From the NCBI GenBank assembly GCA_024401635.1, contig JAKSKP010000003.1, positions 1-64,000 of the forward strand: a stretch of DNA of 64,000 nucleotides, read 5' to 3'. The position numbers and the translations under genes are program-made. Origin of the DNA: Bacteroidales bacterium. Lineage in GTDB: Bacteria > Bacteroidota > Bacteroidia > Bacteroidales > UBA932. Positions 44,840-54,810 of the stretch are shown one piece after another. The notes below the pieces were generated by a model. That model did no database searches. It was given only the letters and a program-made list of their open reading frames with translations, and was not told where the DNA came from. Positions within the stretch are counted from its first letter, which is position 1. Each line of letters begins with the position of its first letter.

Positions 44840-45425
44840 CTATCTTGTCTGTCACCTCGCGGAAGTTGTCGGGATTGTTCTCGAATTTGAGCCTGTCCAC
44901 GTCCAGAATCAGGAGGTTGTGGTTATAGCCCGAAATCCAGTTCTCGTATTTCTGGTTCAGACCGGTGATGTAGTCGATGCGTATGCTTTTCTCGTATTCA
45001 CGGCCACGTTTCTGGATCTGGGCTATCAGGTTGGGTATTGATGAACGGAGATAGATAAGAAGGTCAGGGGCTCCGACCAGGCTCATCATCAGTTCGAAAA
45101 GGTCGTTGTAGTTCTCAAAGTCACGGCTGCTCATAAGCCCCATATCGTGCAGGTTGGGGGCGAATATCCTGGCATCCTCGTATATGGTGCGGTCCTGGAT
45201 GATGACATCGTCGCATTTGTTGATGTCCACCACGTCCTTGAACCTCTTGTTCAGGAAATATATCTGGAGATTGAAGCTCCAGCGTTCCATATCCTCATAG
45301 AAATCCGAAAGATAGGGATTGTAGTCCACAGATTCGAACTTGGGCGTCCAGCCATAGTGGGCGGCCAGCATCTTGGTCAGTGTAGTCTTGCCGCTTCCTA
45401 TGTTTCCGGCGATGGCTATGTGCAT
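44811..45425 (-). CDS. Deoxynucleoside kinase (dAK/dGK type)
   Basis: 204 residues. The P-loop GNIGSGKT is at 7-14 and the DRT motif (QDRTIYED) further on, as in the deoxyadenosine/deoxyguanosine kinase family that salvages deoxynucleosides to monophosphates. The region SIPNLIAQIQKRGREYE matches the LID segment. It is first in a two-gene unit and divergent from the MBL hydrolase gene. Confidence 0.88.
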   Translation of the reverse strand: MHIAIAGNIGSGKTTLTKMLAAHYGWTPKFESVDYNPYLSDFYEDMERWSFNLQIYFLNKRFKDVVDINKCDDVIIQDRTIYEDARIFAPNLHDMGLMSSRDFENYNDLFELMMSLVGAPDLLIYLRSSIPNLIAQIQKRGREYEKSIRIDYITGLNQKYENWISGYNHNLLILDVDRLKFENNPDNFREVTDKIDAKLFGLFK

Positions 45426-45451
45426 AACGAAATTAACTTTGATTCAACATA

Positions 45452-45459
45452 CAAAAGTA
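45452..45459 (-). promoter_or_regulatory. -7 box of the deoxynucleoside kinase gene
   Basis: TACTTTTG on the minus strand, 26 bases before the ATG at 45425. Confidence 0.4.
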
Positions 45460-45473
45460 ACAACTCTTTTTTG

Positions 45474-45481
45474 TATTTTTG
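45474..45481 (+). promoter_or_regulatory. -7 box of the MBL-uvrA unit
   Basis: TATTTTTG, 20 bases before the ATG at 45502, in the divergent spacer shared with the kinase gene. Confidence 0.4.
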
Positions 45482-45501
45482 CACAATAAACGGAAAATTT
45501 G

Positions 45502-46149
45502 ATGATTAAGGTCCAAAAATTCGTTTTCAACTTTTTCGGTGAAAACACGTACGTGGTCAGCGACGGCAGCGGAGAATGCGTCGTCATCGACCCCGGGTGC
45601 CTAAGCGGGAAGGAAAGGGACGAACTGGACTCATACATTGAGGCCGAGGGTCTGAAACCCGTGATGATACTTCTCACCCACGCCCATTCTGACCACATTT
45701 TCGGCGTCAGGCACCTTGAGGATAAGTATGGCATAATAGCCCGTATGGATCTGAAGGAGGAAAGGACGCTCTCGGAGTTCAACCCCGCGATGACGGCGAT
45801 GGGTCTGCCCGCCCCCGGGGAATTCGTCTTTGACGGAGTCAGCGGCGGGGACGTCCTCCATTTCGGGGACACCGGCATACAGGTGATACCCACGCCCGGG
45901 CATTCCCCGGGAGGACTCTGTTTCCTTTTCGACGGTGACAAGGCCATATTCACAGGCGACAGCCTCTTCGCCGGCAGCATAGGCCGAACCGACAACGGAT
46001 GCGCTTCGCTCGATGACCTTCTGCTGTCCATACGCGGACGTCTGATGGCCCTGAGCGGAGATATCAGGGTGTATCCGGGTCACGGCCCCGGCAGCGACAT
46101 TGCCACGGAAAGGACCACCAACCCCTTCATTTTCGGCTGCGATGAATAA
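45502..46149 (+). CDS. MBL-fold metallo-hydrolase (glyoxalase II-like)
   Basis: 215 residues. THAHSDH (His60, His62, Asp64, His65 after Thr59) is the metal site, with further ligands in TPGHSPGG, FTGDSLF and YPGHGPGS. It is cytosolic and of the short glyoxalase-II/YcbL class, hydrolysing thioesters or related substrates. ATG 45502 is preferred over a TTG one codon earlier. Its end overlaps the uvrA start by eight bases. Confidence 0.88.
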   Translation: MIKVQKFVFNFFGENTYVVSDGSGECVVIDPGCLSGKERDELDSYIEAEGLKPVMILLTHAHSDHIFGVRHLEDKYGIIARMDLKEERTLSEFNPAMTAMGLPAPGEFVFDGVSGGDVLHFGDTGIQVIPTPGHSPGGLCFLFDGDKAIFTGDSLFAGSIGRTDNGCASLDDLLLSIRGRLMALSGDIRVYPGHGPGSDIATERTTNPFIFGCDE

Positions 46150-48904
46150 GGACGGAGGCGACATAATAATAACCGGAGCATCCGCGCACAACCTGCAGAA
46201 CGTATCCCTGTCCATACCGCGCGGCAGGTTCGTTGTGGTGACGGGACTTTCCGGCAGCGGCAAGAGTTCCCTGGCCTTCGACACCCTGTACGCCGAAGGA
46301 CAGCGGCGCTATATGGACACGCTTTCCACCTATGCCAGACATTTCATGGGAATAATGGAGAAGCCCGAAGTGGAAAGCATCAACGGCCTCAGCCCCATAA
46401 TAGCCATAGAACAGAAGACCACGGGGAACAACCCGCGCTCGACGGTCGGAACCATAACGGAGATATACGATTTCCTCAGGCTGCTGTATGCCAGAGCCGC
46501 TACCTGCTACTCACCTTCAACGGGCAAGGCCCTTGTGAAATATACAGACGAGCAGATAGTGGACCTGCTGCTGAAGAACTATGCAGGGAAAAGATGCTGG
46601 CTTCTGGCGCCGCTGGTCGTGGGCCGCAAGGGCCATTACAAGGAGCTGTTCGACAGTATGCGCCGGCGCGGCTTCACCCAGGCCAGGATAGACGGCCAGA
46701 TACGCGAGCTTGCCGAAATCAACGCCCTGGACAGGTACAAGACCCATTTCATAGAGCTTGTAGTGGACAAACTGGTTCCTTCCGGCGACGACGTGAAGAG
46801 GCTGCGTGATTCGGTGATGACCGCCATGAACTTCGGCAAGGGGTCCATCGCCATAATGGAGAACGACAGCCTTCAGCATTTTTCCAGACATCTGATGGAC
46901 GAGGACACGGGCCTGTCAGTGCCGGAGCCTGCGCCTCACAGTTTCTCGTTCAATTCCCCGCAGGGCTATTGCCCGCACTGCAAGGGTCTTGGCACCATAG
47001 TGAACGTGGATATGGACAGAATCATCCCCGACAGGAGCCTGTCCATCGCCGACGGGGCCATCGTGCCGCTGGGAGAGGAAAGGGACAACCACCGTTTCGA
47101 GGTGGTCCGCGCCATAGCCAGGAAATACGGTTTCTCGCTGCACGACCCCGTCGAAACCCTGCCGGAGGATGTGGTATCCCTGCTGGTGTTCGGCTCGGAC
47201 GAGCTGTTCAGAATAGGAGAGGGCATTTCGTCCCAGATGGTGACCTATGACGGTATCGTGGACGAAATCGACGACAAGATAGTCTGCCCCGTATGCGGCG
47301 GCACAAGGCTGCGCAGCGAAGCGCTGTACTTCCGCATCGACGGGAAAAACATAGCCGAAGTCAGTGGAATGGAAATCTCCGAACTCCACGAATGGATATG
47401 CTCGCTGCCCGGGAAACTGGACGGGCGCAGCGCCGAAATAGCCAGGGACATAATACGCGAGCTTGCGGACAGGACAAAGTTCCTGCTGGACGTGGGCCTG
47501 GAATACCTTACGCTGAACCGTCCCACAGCCACGCTGTCCGGAGGAGAGTCGCAGCGCATCCGCCTCGCCACCCAGATAGGTTCCAAACTTGTGAACGTGC
47601 TATATATACTGGACGAACCCAGCATAGGACTGCATCCCAGGGATAACGTCAAGCTGATTGACTCCCTGCTCGAGCTCAGGGACCAGGGCAACTCGGTGAT
47701 GGTGGTGGAACACGACCAGCAGACGATGATGGCTGCGGACTGGCTTGTGGACATAGGTCCGGGAGCCGGCTCACAGGGTGGAAGGATATGCTTCAACGGA
47801 CCTGTGAGCGCAATCGCCGAAGCGGACCGGAGCGGTGTGGAATCCCTGACCCTGGATTATCTCAGCGGCCGCAGAAGCATAGAAGTGCCGGCGCAGCGGC
47901 GCAGCGGCAACGGGAAGACGCTCGGACTGAGAGGATGCTGCGGAAACAATTTGAAGAATCTGGGCATAGACTTCCCTCTGGGATGCCTGATAGGCATAAG
48001 CGGCGTGTCCGGCAGCGGCAAGAGCTCACTGATAGACGACACGCTGATGCCCATTCTCAAGAACCGGTTCTTCCACGCAAAGATGCACCCGCTGCCTTAC
48101 GGCGATATCACAGGCATTGAGAACATCGACAAGGTGATAGAGGTGGACCAGAGCCCCATAGGGAAGACCCCGCGCAGCAATCCGGCCACTTTCACCGACG
48201 TATTCGGACAGATACGCAACCTGTTCGCCGCCACCCCGGACGCGAAGGTCAGGGGCTTCCAGCCAGGACGCTTCTCCTTCAATGTCCCCGGAGGGCGCTG
48301 CGAGCAGTGCAAGGGGGCCGGCATACAGGTGATACAGATGAATTTCCTCCCCTCGGTCAACGTGGTATGCCCCGAGTGCAGGGGCAAACGGTACAAGGAG
48401 GACACGCTTGCCGTGCACTACAAGGGGAAGAGCATAGGAGACGTGCTGGAGATGACCATCAGCGAAGCCTACGAGTTCTTCAGTAGCATACCTTCCATAG
48501 CCGTGAAACTCAAGGCACTCGTGGACGTGGGGCTGGGATATGTGCACCTGGGCCAGAGCGCCGTCACCCTCTCCGGCGGGGAATCGCAGAGGATGAAACT
48601 GGCCGCGGAACTGGGAAGGAAAGATACGGGCAACACCCTGTACATATTGGACGAACCTACGACGGGACTGCATTTCGAGGACATAAAAATCCTGCTCAAG
48701 GCATTGCAGAGCCTGGTCGATGCAGGGAATACGGTAATAATAATAGAGCATAACCTCGACATACTGAAGAGCGTGGACTACATCTTCGATCTCGGCCCCG
48801 AGGGAGGAAAGGGCGGCGGACGCATAGTGGCCTGCGGAACTCCCGAAGAGATTGCAGCGGATCCAGCCTCCCCTACCGGAAAATTCTTGAAGGAAGTATT
48901 ATAG
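46142..48904 (+). CDS. uvrA: Excinuclease ABC subunit A
   Basis: 920 residues. Two ABC ATPase halves: P-loops GLSGSGKSS at 35-43 and GVSGSGKSS at 621-629, each with its signature (TLSGGESQRI and TLSGGESQRMK) and the UvrB-binding region between. The second zinc module is complete (CEQCKGAG and CPECRGKR). In the first module only CPHCKG is present; the partner CxxC expected about 20 residues earlier is missing. UvrA finds bulky DNA damage and loads UvrB. ATG 46142 is chosen over a TTG at 46100. The next gene starts two bases after the stop. Confidence 0.95.
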   Translation: MNKDGGDIIITGASAHNLQNVSLSIPRGRFVVVTGLSGSGKSSLAFDTLYAEGQRRYMDTLSTYARHFMGIMEKPEVESINGLSPIIAIEQKTTGNNPRSTVGTITEIYDFLRLLYARAATCYSPSTGKALVKYTDEQIVDLLLKNYAGKRCWLLAPLVVGRKGHYKELFDSMRRRGFTQARIDGQIRELAEINALDRYKTHFIELVVDKLVPSGDDVKRLRDSVMTAMNFGKGSIAIMENDSLQHFSRHLMDEDTGLSVPEPAPHSFSFNSPQGYCPHCKGLGTIVNVDMDRIIPDRSLSIADGAIVPLGEERDNHRFEVVRAIARKYGFSLHDPVETLPEDVVSLLVFGSDELFRIGEGISSQMVTYDGIVDEIDDKIVCPVCGGTRLRSEALYFRIDGKNIAEVSGMEISELHEWICSLPGKLDGRSAEIARDIIRELADRTKFLLDVGLEYLTLNRPTATLSGGESQRIRLATQIGSKLVNVLYILDEPSIGLHPRDNVKLIDSLLELRDQGNSVMVVEHDQQTMMAADWLVDIGPGAGSQGGRICFNGPVSAIAEADRSGVESLTLDYLSGRRSIEVPAQRRSGNGKTLGLRGCCGNNLKNLGIDFPLGCLIGISGVSGSGKSSLIDDTLMPILKNRFFHAKMHPLPYGDITGIENIDKVIEVDQSPIGKTPRSNPATFTDVFGQIRNLFAATPDAKVRGFQPGRFSFNVPGGRCEQCKGAGIQVIQMNFLPSVNVVCPECRGKRYKEDTLAVHYKGKSIGDVLEMTISEAYEFFSSIPSIAVKLKALVDVGLGYVHLGQSAVTLSGGESQRMKLAAELGRKDTGNTLYILDEPTTGLHFEDIKILLKALQSLVDAGNTVIIIEHNLDILKSVDYIFDLGPEGGKGGGRIVACGTPEEIAADPASPTGKFLKEVL

Positions 48905-48906
48905 CT

Positions 48907-49926
48907 ATGACAACTGTAAACAAAAACGACTTCAAATATATCCTGATGAAGGATGCCCAATGGTGCAACGAATTGGGATTCAATGATTTTGACGGCCTCA
49001 ACAGCATCATCAGGCGCGGAAAGGCCGTGCAGCTCGTGAATTTGTGCGAGGCAAGGCACGAGAACCGCTGCAACACCCTGTCCTACTACATAAAGGAGAG
49101 GGGCGACGTGAAGGTTATACTGCTTGCCGGACCTTCGAGCAGCGGAAAGACCAGCACTTCGCTGCGCATAGCCCTGCAGTGCAAGGTGCACGGACTGAAT
49201 CCCCGCACCATAGAACTGGACAATTACTTCCTCGACAGGGATGAGACTCCAAGGCTTCCCAACGGTGAATATGACTACGAGTGCCTCGAGGCGATGGACC
49301 TGGAACTGCTGAACCGCGACCTCTGCGCCCTGCTGCGCGGGGAGGAGGTGGACATTCCGCAGTTCGACTTCAAGCAGGGAATCAAAATATGGGACGGAAA
49401 GCACAAAATGCGCCTGATGCCGTATGACGTACTCATACTGGAAGGCATACACGCCCTTGACAAAAGGATGACACGCGACATCCCCGAAGAGAAAAAATAC
49501 TACATATATGTGACGGACATCTCTTCCATCTCCAATTACGACCCGCAGATACGTACCACAGACAACCGGCTGCTGAGGCGTATGGTGAGGGACAACCGCA
49601 CCCGCGGCATATCCCCGGAAGATACCATACTGCGCTGGCCCAGCGTACGCCAGGGCGAGGACAAGTGGATTTTTCCTTTCCAGGAGAATGCGGACAAGGT
49701 GTTCAACAGCACGATGCAGTACGAGCTGCCTCTGCTGAAGCATTTCGTGACTCCCCTGCTCTACGGCATCGGAGAGGATTCGGCGGCCTATCAGGAGGCC
49801 CAACGCCTGCTCGGCATATTCAACAGGATTGATGCGCTGCCGCTCGACGCAATCGACGCCATACCCTGCACCTCCATTATGCGTGAATTCATAGGCGGAC
49901 AGATACTGTCAAGGGAATTGCTGTAA
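48907..49926 (+). CDS. Uridine-kinase-like nucleoside kinase, N-terminally short
   Basis: 339 residues. The P-loop GPSSSGKTS is at 75-83, followed by [26 protein letters not shown] and [18 protein letters not shown], which match the phosphoribulokinase/uridine kinase family as found in Bacteroidota. The usual protein of this type is about 550 residues because it carries TGS and threonyl-tRNA-synthetase-like domains before the kinase; here only about 65 residues precede the kinase and those domains are absent. There is no frame upstream that could hold them, since uvrA ends two bases away. It probably phosphorylates uridine or cytidine. Confidence 0.8.
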   Translation: MTTVNKNDFKYILMKDAQWCNELGFNDFDGLNSIIRRGKAVQLVNLCEARHENRCNTLSYYIKERGDVKVILLAGPSSSGKTSTSLRIALQCKVHGLNPRTIELDNYFLDRDETPRLPNGEYDYECLEAMDLELLNRDLCALLRGEEVDIPQFDFKQGIKIWDGKHKMRLMPYDVLILEGIHALDKRMTRDIPEEKKYYIYVTDISSISNYDPQIRTTDNRLLRRMVRDNRTRGISPEDTILRWPSVRQGEDKWIFPFQENADKVFNSTMQYELPLLKHFVTPLLYGIGEDSAAYQEAQRLLGIFNRIDALPLDAIDAIPCTSIMREFIGGQILSRELL

Positions 49927-49942
49927 TAAAAAGACAAAAGAT

Positions 49943-51535
49943 ATGTACGACTCACAAAAAGGATTCTATGTCGCTCACGGGGCTGAAGGTCCCATCTGCA
50001 TATGCGGCAAAATGGCTAACCGGCACGGTCTGGTGGCAGGCGCCACCGGTACGGGCAAGACAGTTACGCTTCAGGTTCTGGCCGAAACTTTCTGCCAGGC
50101 CGGCATTCCCTGCTTCATGGCCGATATGAAAGGCGACCTGAGCGGTATTTCCCAGGCCGGAGCAATGAGCGGCTTCATTTCCAAACGCTGTGCGGAATTC
50201 GGCATAGACAATCCCGCATTCGAAGGCTGCCCCGTGCAGTTTTTCGACGTTTTCGGGGAGAACGGCCATCCGATGCGCACCACCATCTCCAATATGGGAC
50301 CCCAGCTGCTCTCAAGGCTTATGGGCCTCAACGACACGCAGTCCGGAATACTGGACATAGTCTTCAAGGTGGCTGACGACAGGGGGCTTCTGCTGATAGA
50401 CCTCAAGGACCTGCGCTCAATGCTGGGATACGTCAGCGAACACGCGGCTGAACTGCAGAGTTTGTACGGCAACGTGACCGCCGCCTCCGTGGGCGCCATA
50501 CAGAGAGCCCTTCTGGGTCTGGAAAACCAGGGAGCGGAGAAATTCTTCGCCGAGCCCTCATTCGACATCAACGACCTTTTCCGCACCAAGGGCGGCAAGG
50601 GAGTGATGAGCGTTCTGGCGGCGGACAAGTTGATGCTCAATCCCAAACTCTACTCCAGTTTCCTGCTGTGGCTGCTTTCCGACATCTACGCCACGCTGCC
50701 CGAGGTAGGCGATCAGGACAAGCCGAAACTGGTGTTCTTCTTCGACGAGGCGCACACTCTGTTCGACGACACCCCCAAGGCTCTGGTGGACAAGATAGAG
50801 CAGGTAGTAAGGCTGATAAGGAGCAAGGGCGTGGGCGTCTATTTCGTGACACAGAATCCCACCGACATCCCCGACAGCATACTGGGTCAGTTGGGCAACC
50901 GCGTACAGCACGCCCTGAGGGCCTTCACCCCCAAGGACCAGAAAGCGGTCAGGGCCGCGGCGGACACCTTCCGCGCCAATCCGTCATTCAGGACCGAGGA
51001 TGCCATAATGGAGCTCGAGACCGGAGAAGCCCTGGTATCTTTCCTGGACGAAAAGGGAGCCCCCTCCGTAGTTCAGCGCGCCCGCATACTCTTCCCTCTC
51101 AGCCAGATAGGGGCCATCACCCCGGCACAGCGCAAGGAGGCCATTGAATGGTCCGGACTTTCAGGCAAATATGACAATGTCGTCGACCGCGAATCGGCCT
51201 TCGAGGTACTTCTCGCCGAAAGCCAGCAGGCTTTTGAACAGGAGCAGGAGCAGAAACAGGAGGCGGCTGCCGTCTCAAAGCGCGGGAAGGCATCATCATC
51301 CGGCGACAGGAAGAGTACGGTGGCCAAGATAGGCAGCGCAGTGCTCACCGCAGCGGCCGGAGCAGCCTTGAGCAGCGTCACCAGAAGCGCCGGCACAGCG
51401 GCCGCCAATGCCCTGACGGGCAAGAAAAGCAAGACAACGTCAGGCAAGGCTATAGCCAACAAGGCCATAACCAACGCCACATCCAGCGCACTGAGGACGC
51501 TCACCCGCTCCATACTTGGTTCGCTGATAAAATAG
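49943..51535 (+). CDS. HerA/DUF853-family ATPase (YjgR-like)
   Basis: 530 residues. Walker A GATGTGKT at 33-40, Walker [10 protein letters not shown] near 260-268, and the [12 protein letters not shown] block identify the DUF853 branch of the HerA-FtsK superfamily. The last 120 residues are low in complexity: a Gln/Glu-rich stretch then an Ala/Ser/Thr/Lys-rich tail ([17 protein letters not shown]), as is usual for this branch. The cellular task is unknown; a DNA-translocating or helicase role is inferred from the fold. Confidence 0.85.
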   Translation: MYDSQKGFYVAHGAEGPICICGKMANRHGLVAGATGTGKTVTLQVLAETFCQAGIPCFMADMKGDLSGISQAGAMSGFISKRCAEFGIDNPAFEGCPVQFFDVFGENGHPMRTTISNMGPQLLSRLMGLNDTQSGILDIVFKVADDRGLLLIDLKDLRSMLGYVSEHAAELQSLYGNVTAASVGAIQRALLGLENQGAEKFFAEPSFDINDLFRTKGGKGVMSVLAADKLMLNPKLYSSFLLWLLSDIYATLPEVGDQDKPKLVFFFDEAHTLFDDTPKALVDKIEQVVRLIRSKGVGVYFVTQNPTDIPDSILGQLGNRVQHALRAFTPKDQKAVRAAADTFRANPSFRTEDAIMELETGEALVSFLDEKGAPSVVQRARILFPLSQIGAITPAQRKEAIEWSGLSGKYDNVVDRESAFEVLLAESQQAFEQEQEQKQEAAAVSKRGKASSSGDRKSTVAKIGSAVLTAAAGAALSSVTRSAGTAAANALTGKKSKTTSGKAIANKAITNATSSALRTLTRSILGSLIK

Positions 51536-51548
51536 AAAAAAAAGAAAA

Positions 51549-52829
51549 ATGCTAAAAATGAATACTTATCTTTTCACATCCGAATCCGTTTCAGAAGGTC
51601 ATCCCGACAAGGTGGCCGACCAGATTTCAGACTCCATCCTCGACGAATTCCTGCGCCGCGACCCTGAAGCCAAGGTAGCCTGCGAGACTTTCTGCAGTAC
51701 CGGTCTTGTGCTTGTGGCCGGAGAAATTACGAGCGAGGCTTACGTCGATATTCAGGGAACAGCCAGAAATGTCATAGACAAGATAGGCTACAACAATGCC
51801 GAATATATGTTCGACAGCCGTTCCTGCGGAGTTATCAGCGCCATACACGAGCAGAGCCCTGACATACACAGGGGCGTGGTGAGGGCCGAAGACCAGGGAG
51901 CCGGTGATCAGGGTATGATGTTCGGCTATGCCTGCTCGGACACCAAGGACTACATGCCCCTGCCCCTGTTCCTGTCGCACAGGATACTCCAGATACTGTC
52001 ACAGATAAGGCATTCGGCCAATTCCCCCATGCCGTATCTGCGCCCGGACGCGAAAAGCCAGTTCACGATAGAGTACGACGCCGGGACGAACCAGCCCCTG
52101 CGCGTGCACACCATAGTGCTGAGCACACAGCACGACGAGTTCGGAGGTGACGAGATGATGCACTCCAGGATAGAGCAGGATGTGCGCGGCATCGTAATCC
52201 CGGCCCTGATAACTTCGCTTCCGGCCGAGACGGCGGCCCTGTTTCAGGGTGACTACATACTCCATGTGAATCCCACGGGTAAATTCGTGATAGGAGGTCC
52301 CGCAGGAGACACCGGACTTACCGGACGCAAGATAATAGTGGATACCTACGGAGGCAAGGGAGCGCACGGCGGTGGAGCTTTTTCCGGCAAGGACCCCAGC
52401 AAGGTGGACAGAAGCGCGGCCTATGCAGCAAGGCATATAGCCAAGAATATGGTAGCCGCCGGAGTGGCTAGCGAGATGCTGGTGCAGATTTCCTATGCCA
52501 TAGGTGTCGCACGCCCCGTCAGCATATTCGTCAACACCTTCGGCACCGCGGCGAAGGACGGCAACAACACCAAAATCCAGGACAGCGACATAGCCGGGAA
52601 GATTTCCGAAATGTTCGACCTGCGTCCGGCAGCCATCACGGAGCGCTTCGGCCTCAAGTACCCCATCTACGCCCCCACTGCAACCTATGGACATATGGGC
52701 CGCAAGCCATACAAGGCTGAGGTCGAACTGCTCTACGACGGCATCCCTTCCAGAAAGGAAGTGCAGTTCTTCGGTTGGGAACAGCTCGACGAGGTGGAGC
52801 GCATAGCCGAGGCCTTCAGGCTCGGATAG
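51549..52829 (+). CDS. metK: S-adenosylmethionine synthetase
   Basis: 426 residues, three-domain MetK. Visible: [20 protein letters not shown] near the start, [12 protein letters not shown] (adenosine site), and [22 protein letters not shown] (phosphate site). It makes S-adenosylmethionine from methionine and ATP. ATG at 51558 (MNTYLF) would match the family start even better than 51549. No SAM riboswitch is visible in the 13-base gap upstream. Its last 14 bases overlap the convergent permease gene. Confidence 0.95.
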   Translation: MLKMNTYLFTSESVSEGHPDKVADQISDSILDEFLRRDPEAKVACETFCSTGLVLVAGEITSEAYVDIQGTARNVIDKIGYNNAEYMFDSRSCGVISAIHEQSPDIHRGVVRAEDQGAGDQGMMFGYACSDTKDYMPLPLFLSHRILQILSQIRHSANSPMPYLRPDAKSQFTIEYDAGTNQPLRVHTIVLSTQHDEFGGDEMMHSRIEQDVRGIVIPALITSLPAETAALFQGDYILHVNPTGKFVIGGPAGDTGLTGRKIIVDTYGGKGAHGGGAFSGKDPSKVDRSAAYAARHIAKNMVAAGVASEMLVQISYAIGVARPVSIFVNTFGTAAKDGNNTKIQDSDIAGKISEMFDLRPAAITERFGLKYPIYAPTATYGHMGRKPYKAEVELLYDGIPSRKEVQFFGWEQLDEVERIAEAFRLG

Positions 52830-53982
52830 TCTTCGCCGGGTCAACCTTCGATATGAAGGTGCAGGGTATCAGCAGAACAAGCATTATCACCGCAAAGGAC
52901 AGCACGTCACAGGCTGCCAGTAGCGGTATATCCAGCCTTACCGGCAGGAAATTCACGAAATAGTTGTCCGGATCGAGGGAGAATATCCTCGTCTTGTGCT
53001 GAAAGAAACACAGCACAAGCGCAACCGCGTTGCCTGCCAGCAGTCCCTTGAGGACGAGTCGGGCCGAACTGCGGAGGAAAGTTTCCGCTATGTCACGGGT
53101 GCGCATCCCAAGACTCTTAAGCAGGCCTATGGTCCTGATATTCTCGAACAGAAGTATCAGAAGGCCTATCACCATATTGAGACCGGCGACTATGGTCATC
53201 AGGGCAAGTATGAACGCCACGTTGAAATCTATCAGCCGCAACCATTCGAATATCCTTCCGTATGCTACGCTGGAACGCGTGCAGACAAGGGTGCTGTCCT
53301 CCTCGCCGGCGTTCATCAGCAGCAGTCCCGTTATCTGTGAGCACACGGCGGAACTGCTTTCCTCATCCCTGAAACGGTCGCGCAGTACCACTTCGAGAGC
53401 CGATACGGAGCCGGCATCCCAGCCGTTGATTCTGCGCAGCGTGTTTATGTCGCACTGGATGACCATCATCTCGTCCCCGGTGGATATGGGGTTGTATATG
53501 CCGCTGACAGTGAAATTGCGCAGCACCACCCTTTCTCCTATGAAATAGCTGAGCAGCCTGTCACCTGCCTTCAGCCCCAGCAGGGACGCAAGGCGGGACG
53601 GTATCCTTATGTCAAGCGAGGCGGAGTCACCGGTCTCTATGCCCTTGAACACGACACCGTGGACATTGTCCCCTCCCTTCACCACCGCCGTGCTGTAGAT
53701 GACTTCCTTCAGGGAATCCACGCCATCCACGGCACCTATCACGTCTTTGAGCACAGGAGGTATTGCAACAGGGGACGTAAGCTCTCCGGGGCCCCATCCG
53801 GGTTCCGATATGCGCATATCCCCCACCAGGCCGGCAAGGCCGTCCCTTATCTCGGAGCGGAATCCTCCGGCTATGGCAAGAGCCACAATCATAACGAGAT
53901 AGCTCACCGCGATTGCTGTCACCGCGGCACGCCCCCTGACGTACATCCTGGAAGATATGAAGGAAGCGGGGCGCATCGTCAC
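52816..53982 (-). CDS. LolC/FtsX-type ABC transporter permease
   Basis: 388 residues: a membrane helix near 22-42, a periplasmic MacB-like region (about 43-235), and three helices near 255-380, the FtsX/LolC/E layout. Such proteins release lipoproteins from the inner membrane or work in related tasks. The cognate ATPase is not in this window. The start overlaps the end of the TPR gene by four bases (ATGA). Confidence 0.85.
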   Translation of the reverse strand: MTMRPASFISSRMYVRGRAAVTAIAVSYLVMIVALAIAGGFRSEIRDGLAGLVGDMRISEPGWGPGELTSPVAIPPVLKDVIGAVDGVDSLKEVIYSTAVVKGGDNVHGVVFKGIETGDSASLDIRIPSRLASLLGLKAGDRLLSYFIGERVVLRNFTVSGIYNPISTGDEMMVIQCDINTLRRINGWDAGSVSALEVVLRDRFRDEESSSAVCSQITGLLLMNAGEEDSTLVCTRSSVAYGRIFEWLRLIDFNVAFILALMTIVAGLNMVIGLLILLFENIRTIGLLKSLGMRTRDIAETFLRSSARLVLKGLLAGNAVALVLCFFQHKTRIFSLDPDNYFVNFLPVRLDIPLLAACDVLSFAVIMLVLLIPCTFISKVDPAKTIRA

Positions 53983-54806
53983 TTGCCTGCAGCGGCGCGT
54001 TTTTCAATCAGGGCTATATTCTTGATGGCAGTACTGTCCTGAGGATCGATCTTCAAGGATTTCCTGTAATATTTCAGGGCCTGCTTCTCGTTATTCTTGA
54101 CCACCAGGTAATAGGTACCCATATTGTCCAGGAAGGAGACATTGTTTTTGGAGTATTTGAGCATCTTTTCGCTCAAGGCCCTGAACGCCTCTTTCGAAGA
54201 GTCCGTACCCTTTCTGTACAGGGCGAAACAGTAGGACTGAATCACGTCGCAGAAGAATGCGTCATCGACGGTCTCGCCGGGATATTTCCAGGCGGGGGAG
54301 GTCTTGAAATGCCTGTCTATCAGCTCCAAAAGGTACTGCAACGTCAGGTCCGGACTTTCCTTCTCATATTCCAGGAGGGCATTGGCCTTGAAAATGCAGA
54401 GATTGAGGTCGAGGGGATGCGAGGCTATCACATTTTCCAGCACCTTCAGCCCCATGCCGTAGCGGGTCTCGTCGAAGAAAGGCTCGTTGTAATAATATAT
54501 GGGTTTGTTCAGGCTGTCCTTGAGGACCAGCACAGGATCCATATCCAGGTATTTCCTGCCGTCATGCACCTTCACGGAGTCGGTTCTGCTCCTTGCGAAA
54601 TGGTAGCGCGCCCTGGCAAGATACACGTCCGTATTGGCGGAATCCGCCTGTTCCCATTTGTCCAGCAGGGTCTCAACCCCCACTCCGCCATATCCCACGC
54701 GGGAAACAAGCCTTTCATAGAGCTGGGAGTAATCGGTATCGGATGTCTGAGCCGGCGAGAGTGCGGCTATGCAGACCAGAGACAATATCAGCGACAGTTT
54801 CTTCAT
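53979..54806 (-). CDS. Exported TPR-repeat protein
   Basis: 275 residues with a signal peptide (about 1-20). The rest is helical with tetratricopeptide-like repeats, clearest near the C terminus (YYLVVKNNEKQALKYYRKSL, DPQDSTAIKNIALIEKR). It is probably a periplasmic scaffold; function not known. It lies between the methyltransferase and LolC-like genes and is translationally coupled to the latter. Confidence 0.75.
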   Translation of the reverse strand: MKKLSLILSLVCIAALSPAQTSDTDYSQLYERLVSRVGYGGVGVETLLDKWEQADSANTDVYLARARYHFARSRTDSVKVHDGRKYLDMDPVLVLKDSLNKPIYYYNEPFFDETRYGMGLKVLENVIASHPLDLNLCIFKANALLEYEKESPDLTLQYLLELIDRHFKTSPAWKYPGETVDDAFFCDVIQSYCFALYRKGTDSSKEAFRALSEKMLKYSKNNVSFLDNMGTYYLVVKNNEKQALKYYRKSLKIDPQDSTAIKNIALIEKRAAAGK

Positions 54807-54810
54807 AATA

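Noticed and set aside
46100..46141. TTG start for uvrA, giving 14 more residues
   Set aside because: ATG 46142 matches the family start and overlaps the MBL stop in the usual coupled way. The same reasoning rejects TTG at 45499 and 27275.
48778..49803. A 341-codon open frame on the minus strand opposite the nucleoside kinase gene
   Set aside because: It is antisense to a gene with clear family motifs, has no motif of its own and repeats a pattern seen opposite many GC-rich genes here, e.g. 17097-17873 and 48026-48751.
51536..51557. A SAM riboswitch before metK
   Set aside because: The gap to the preceding gene is 13 bases, too short for any known SAM riboswitch.
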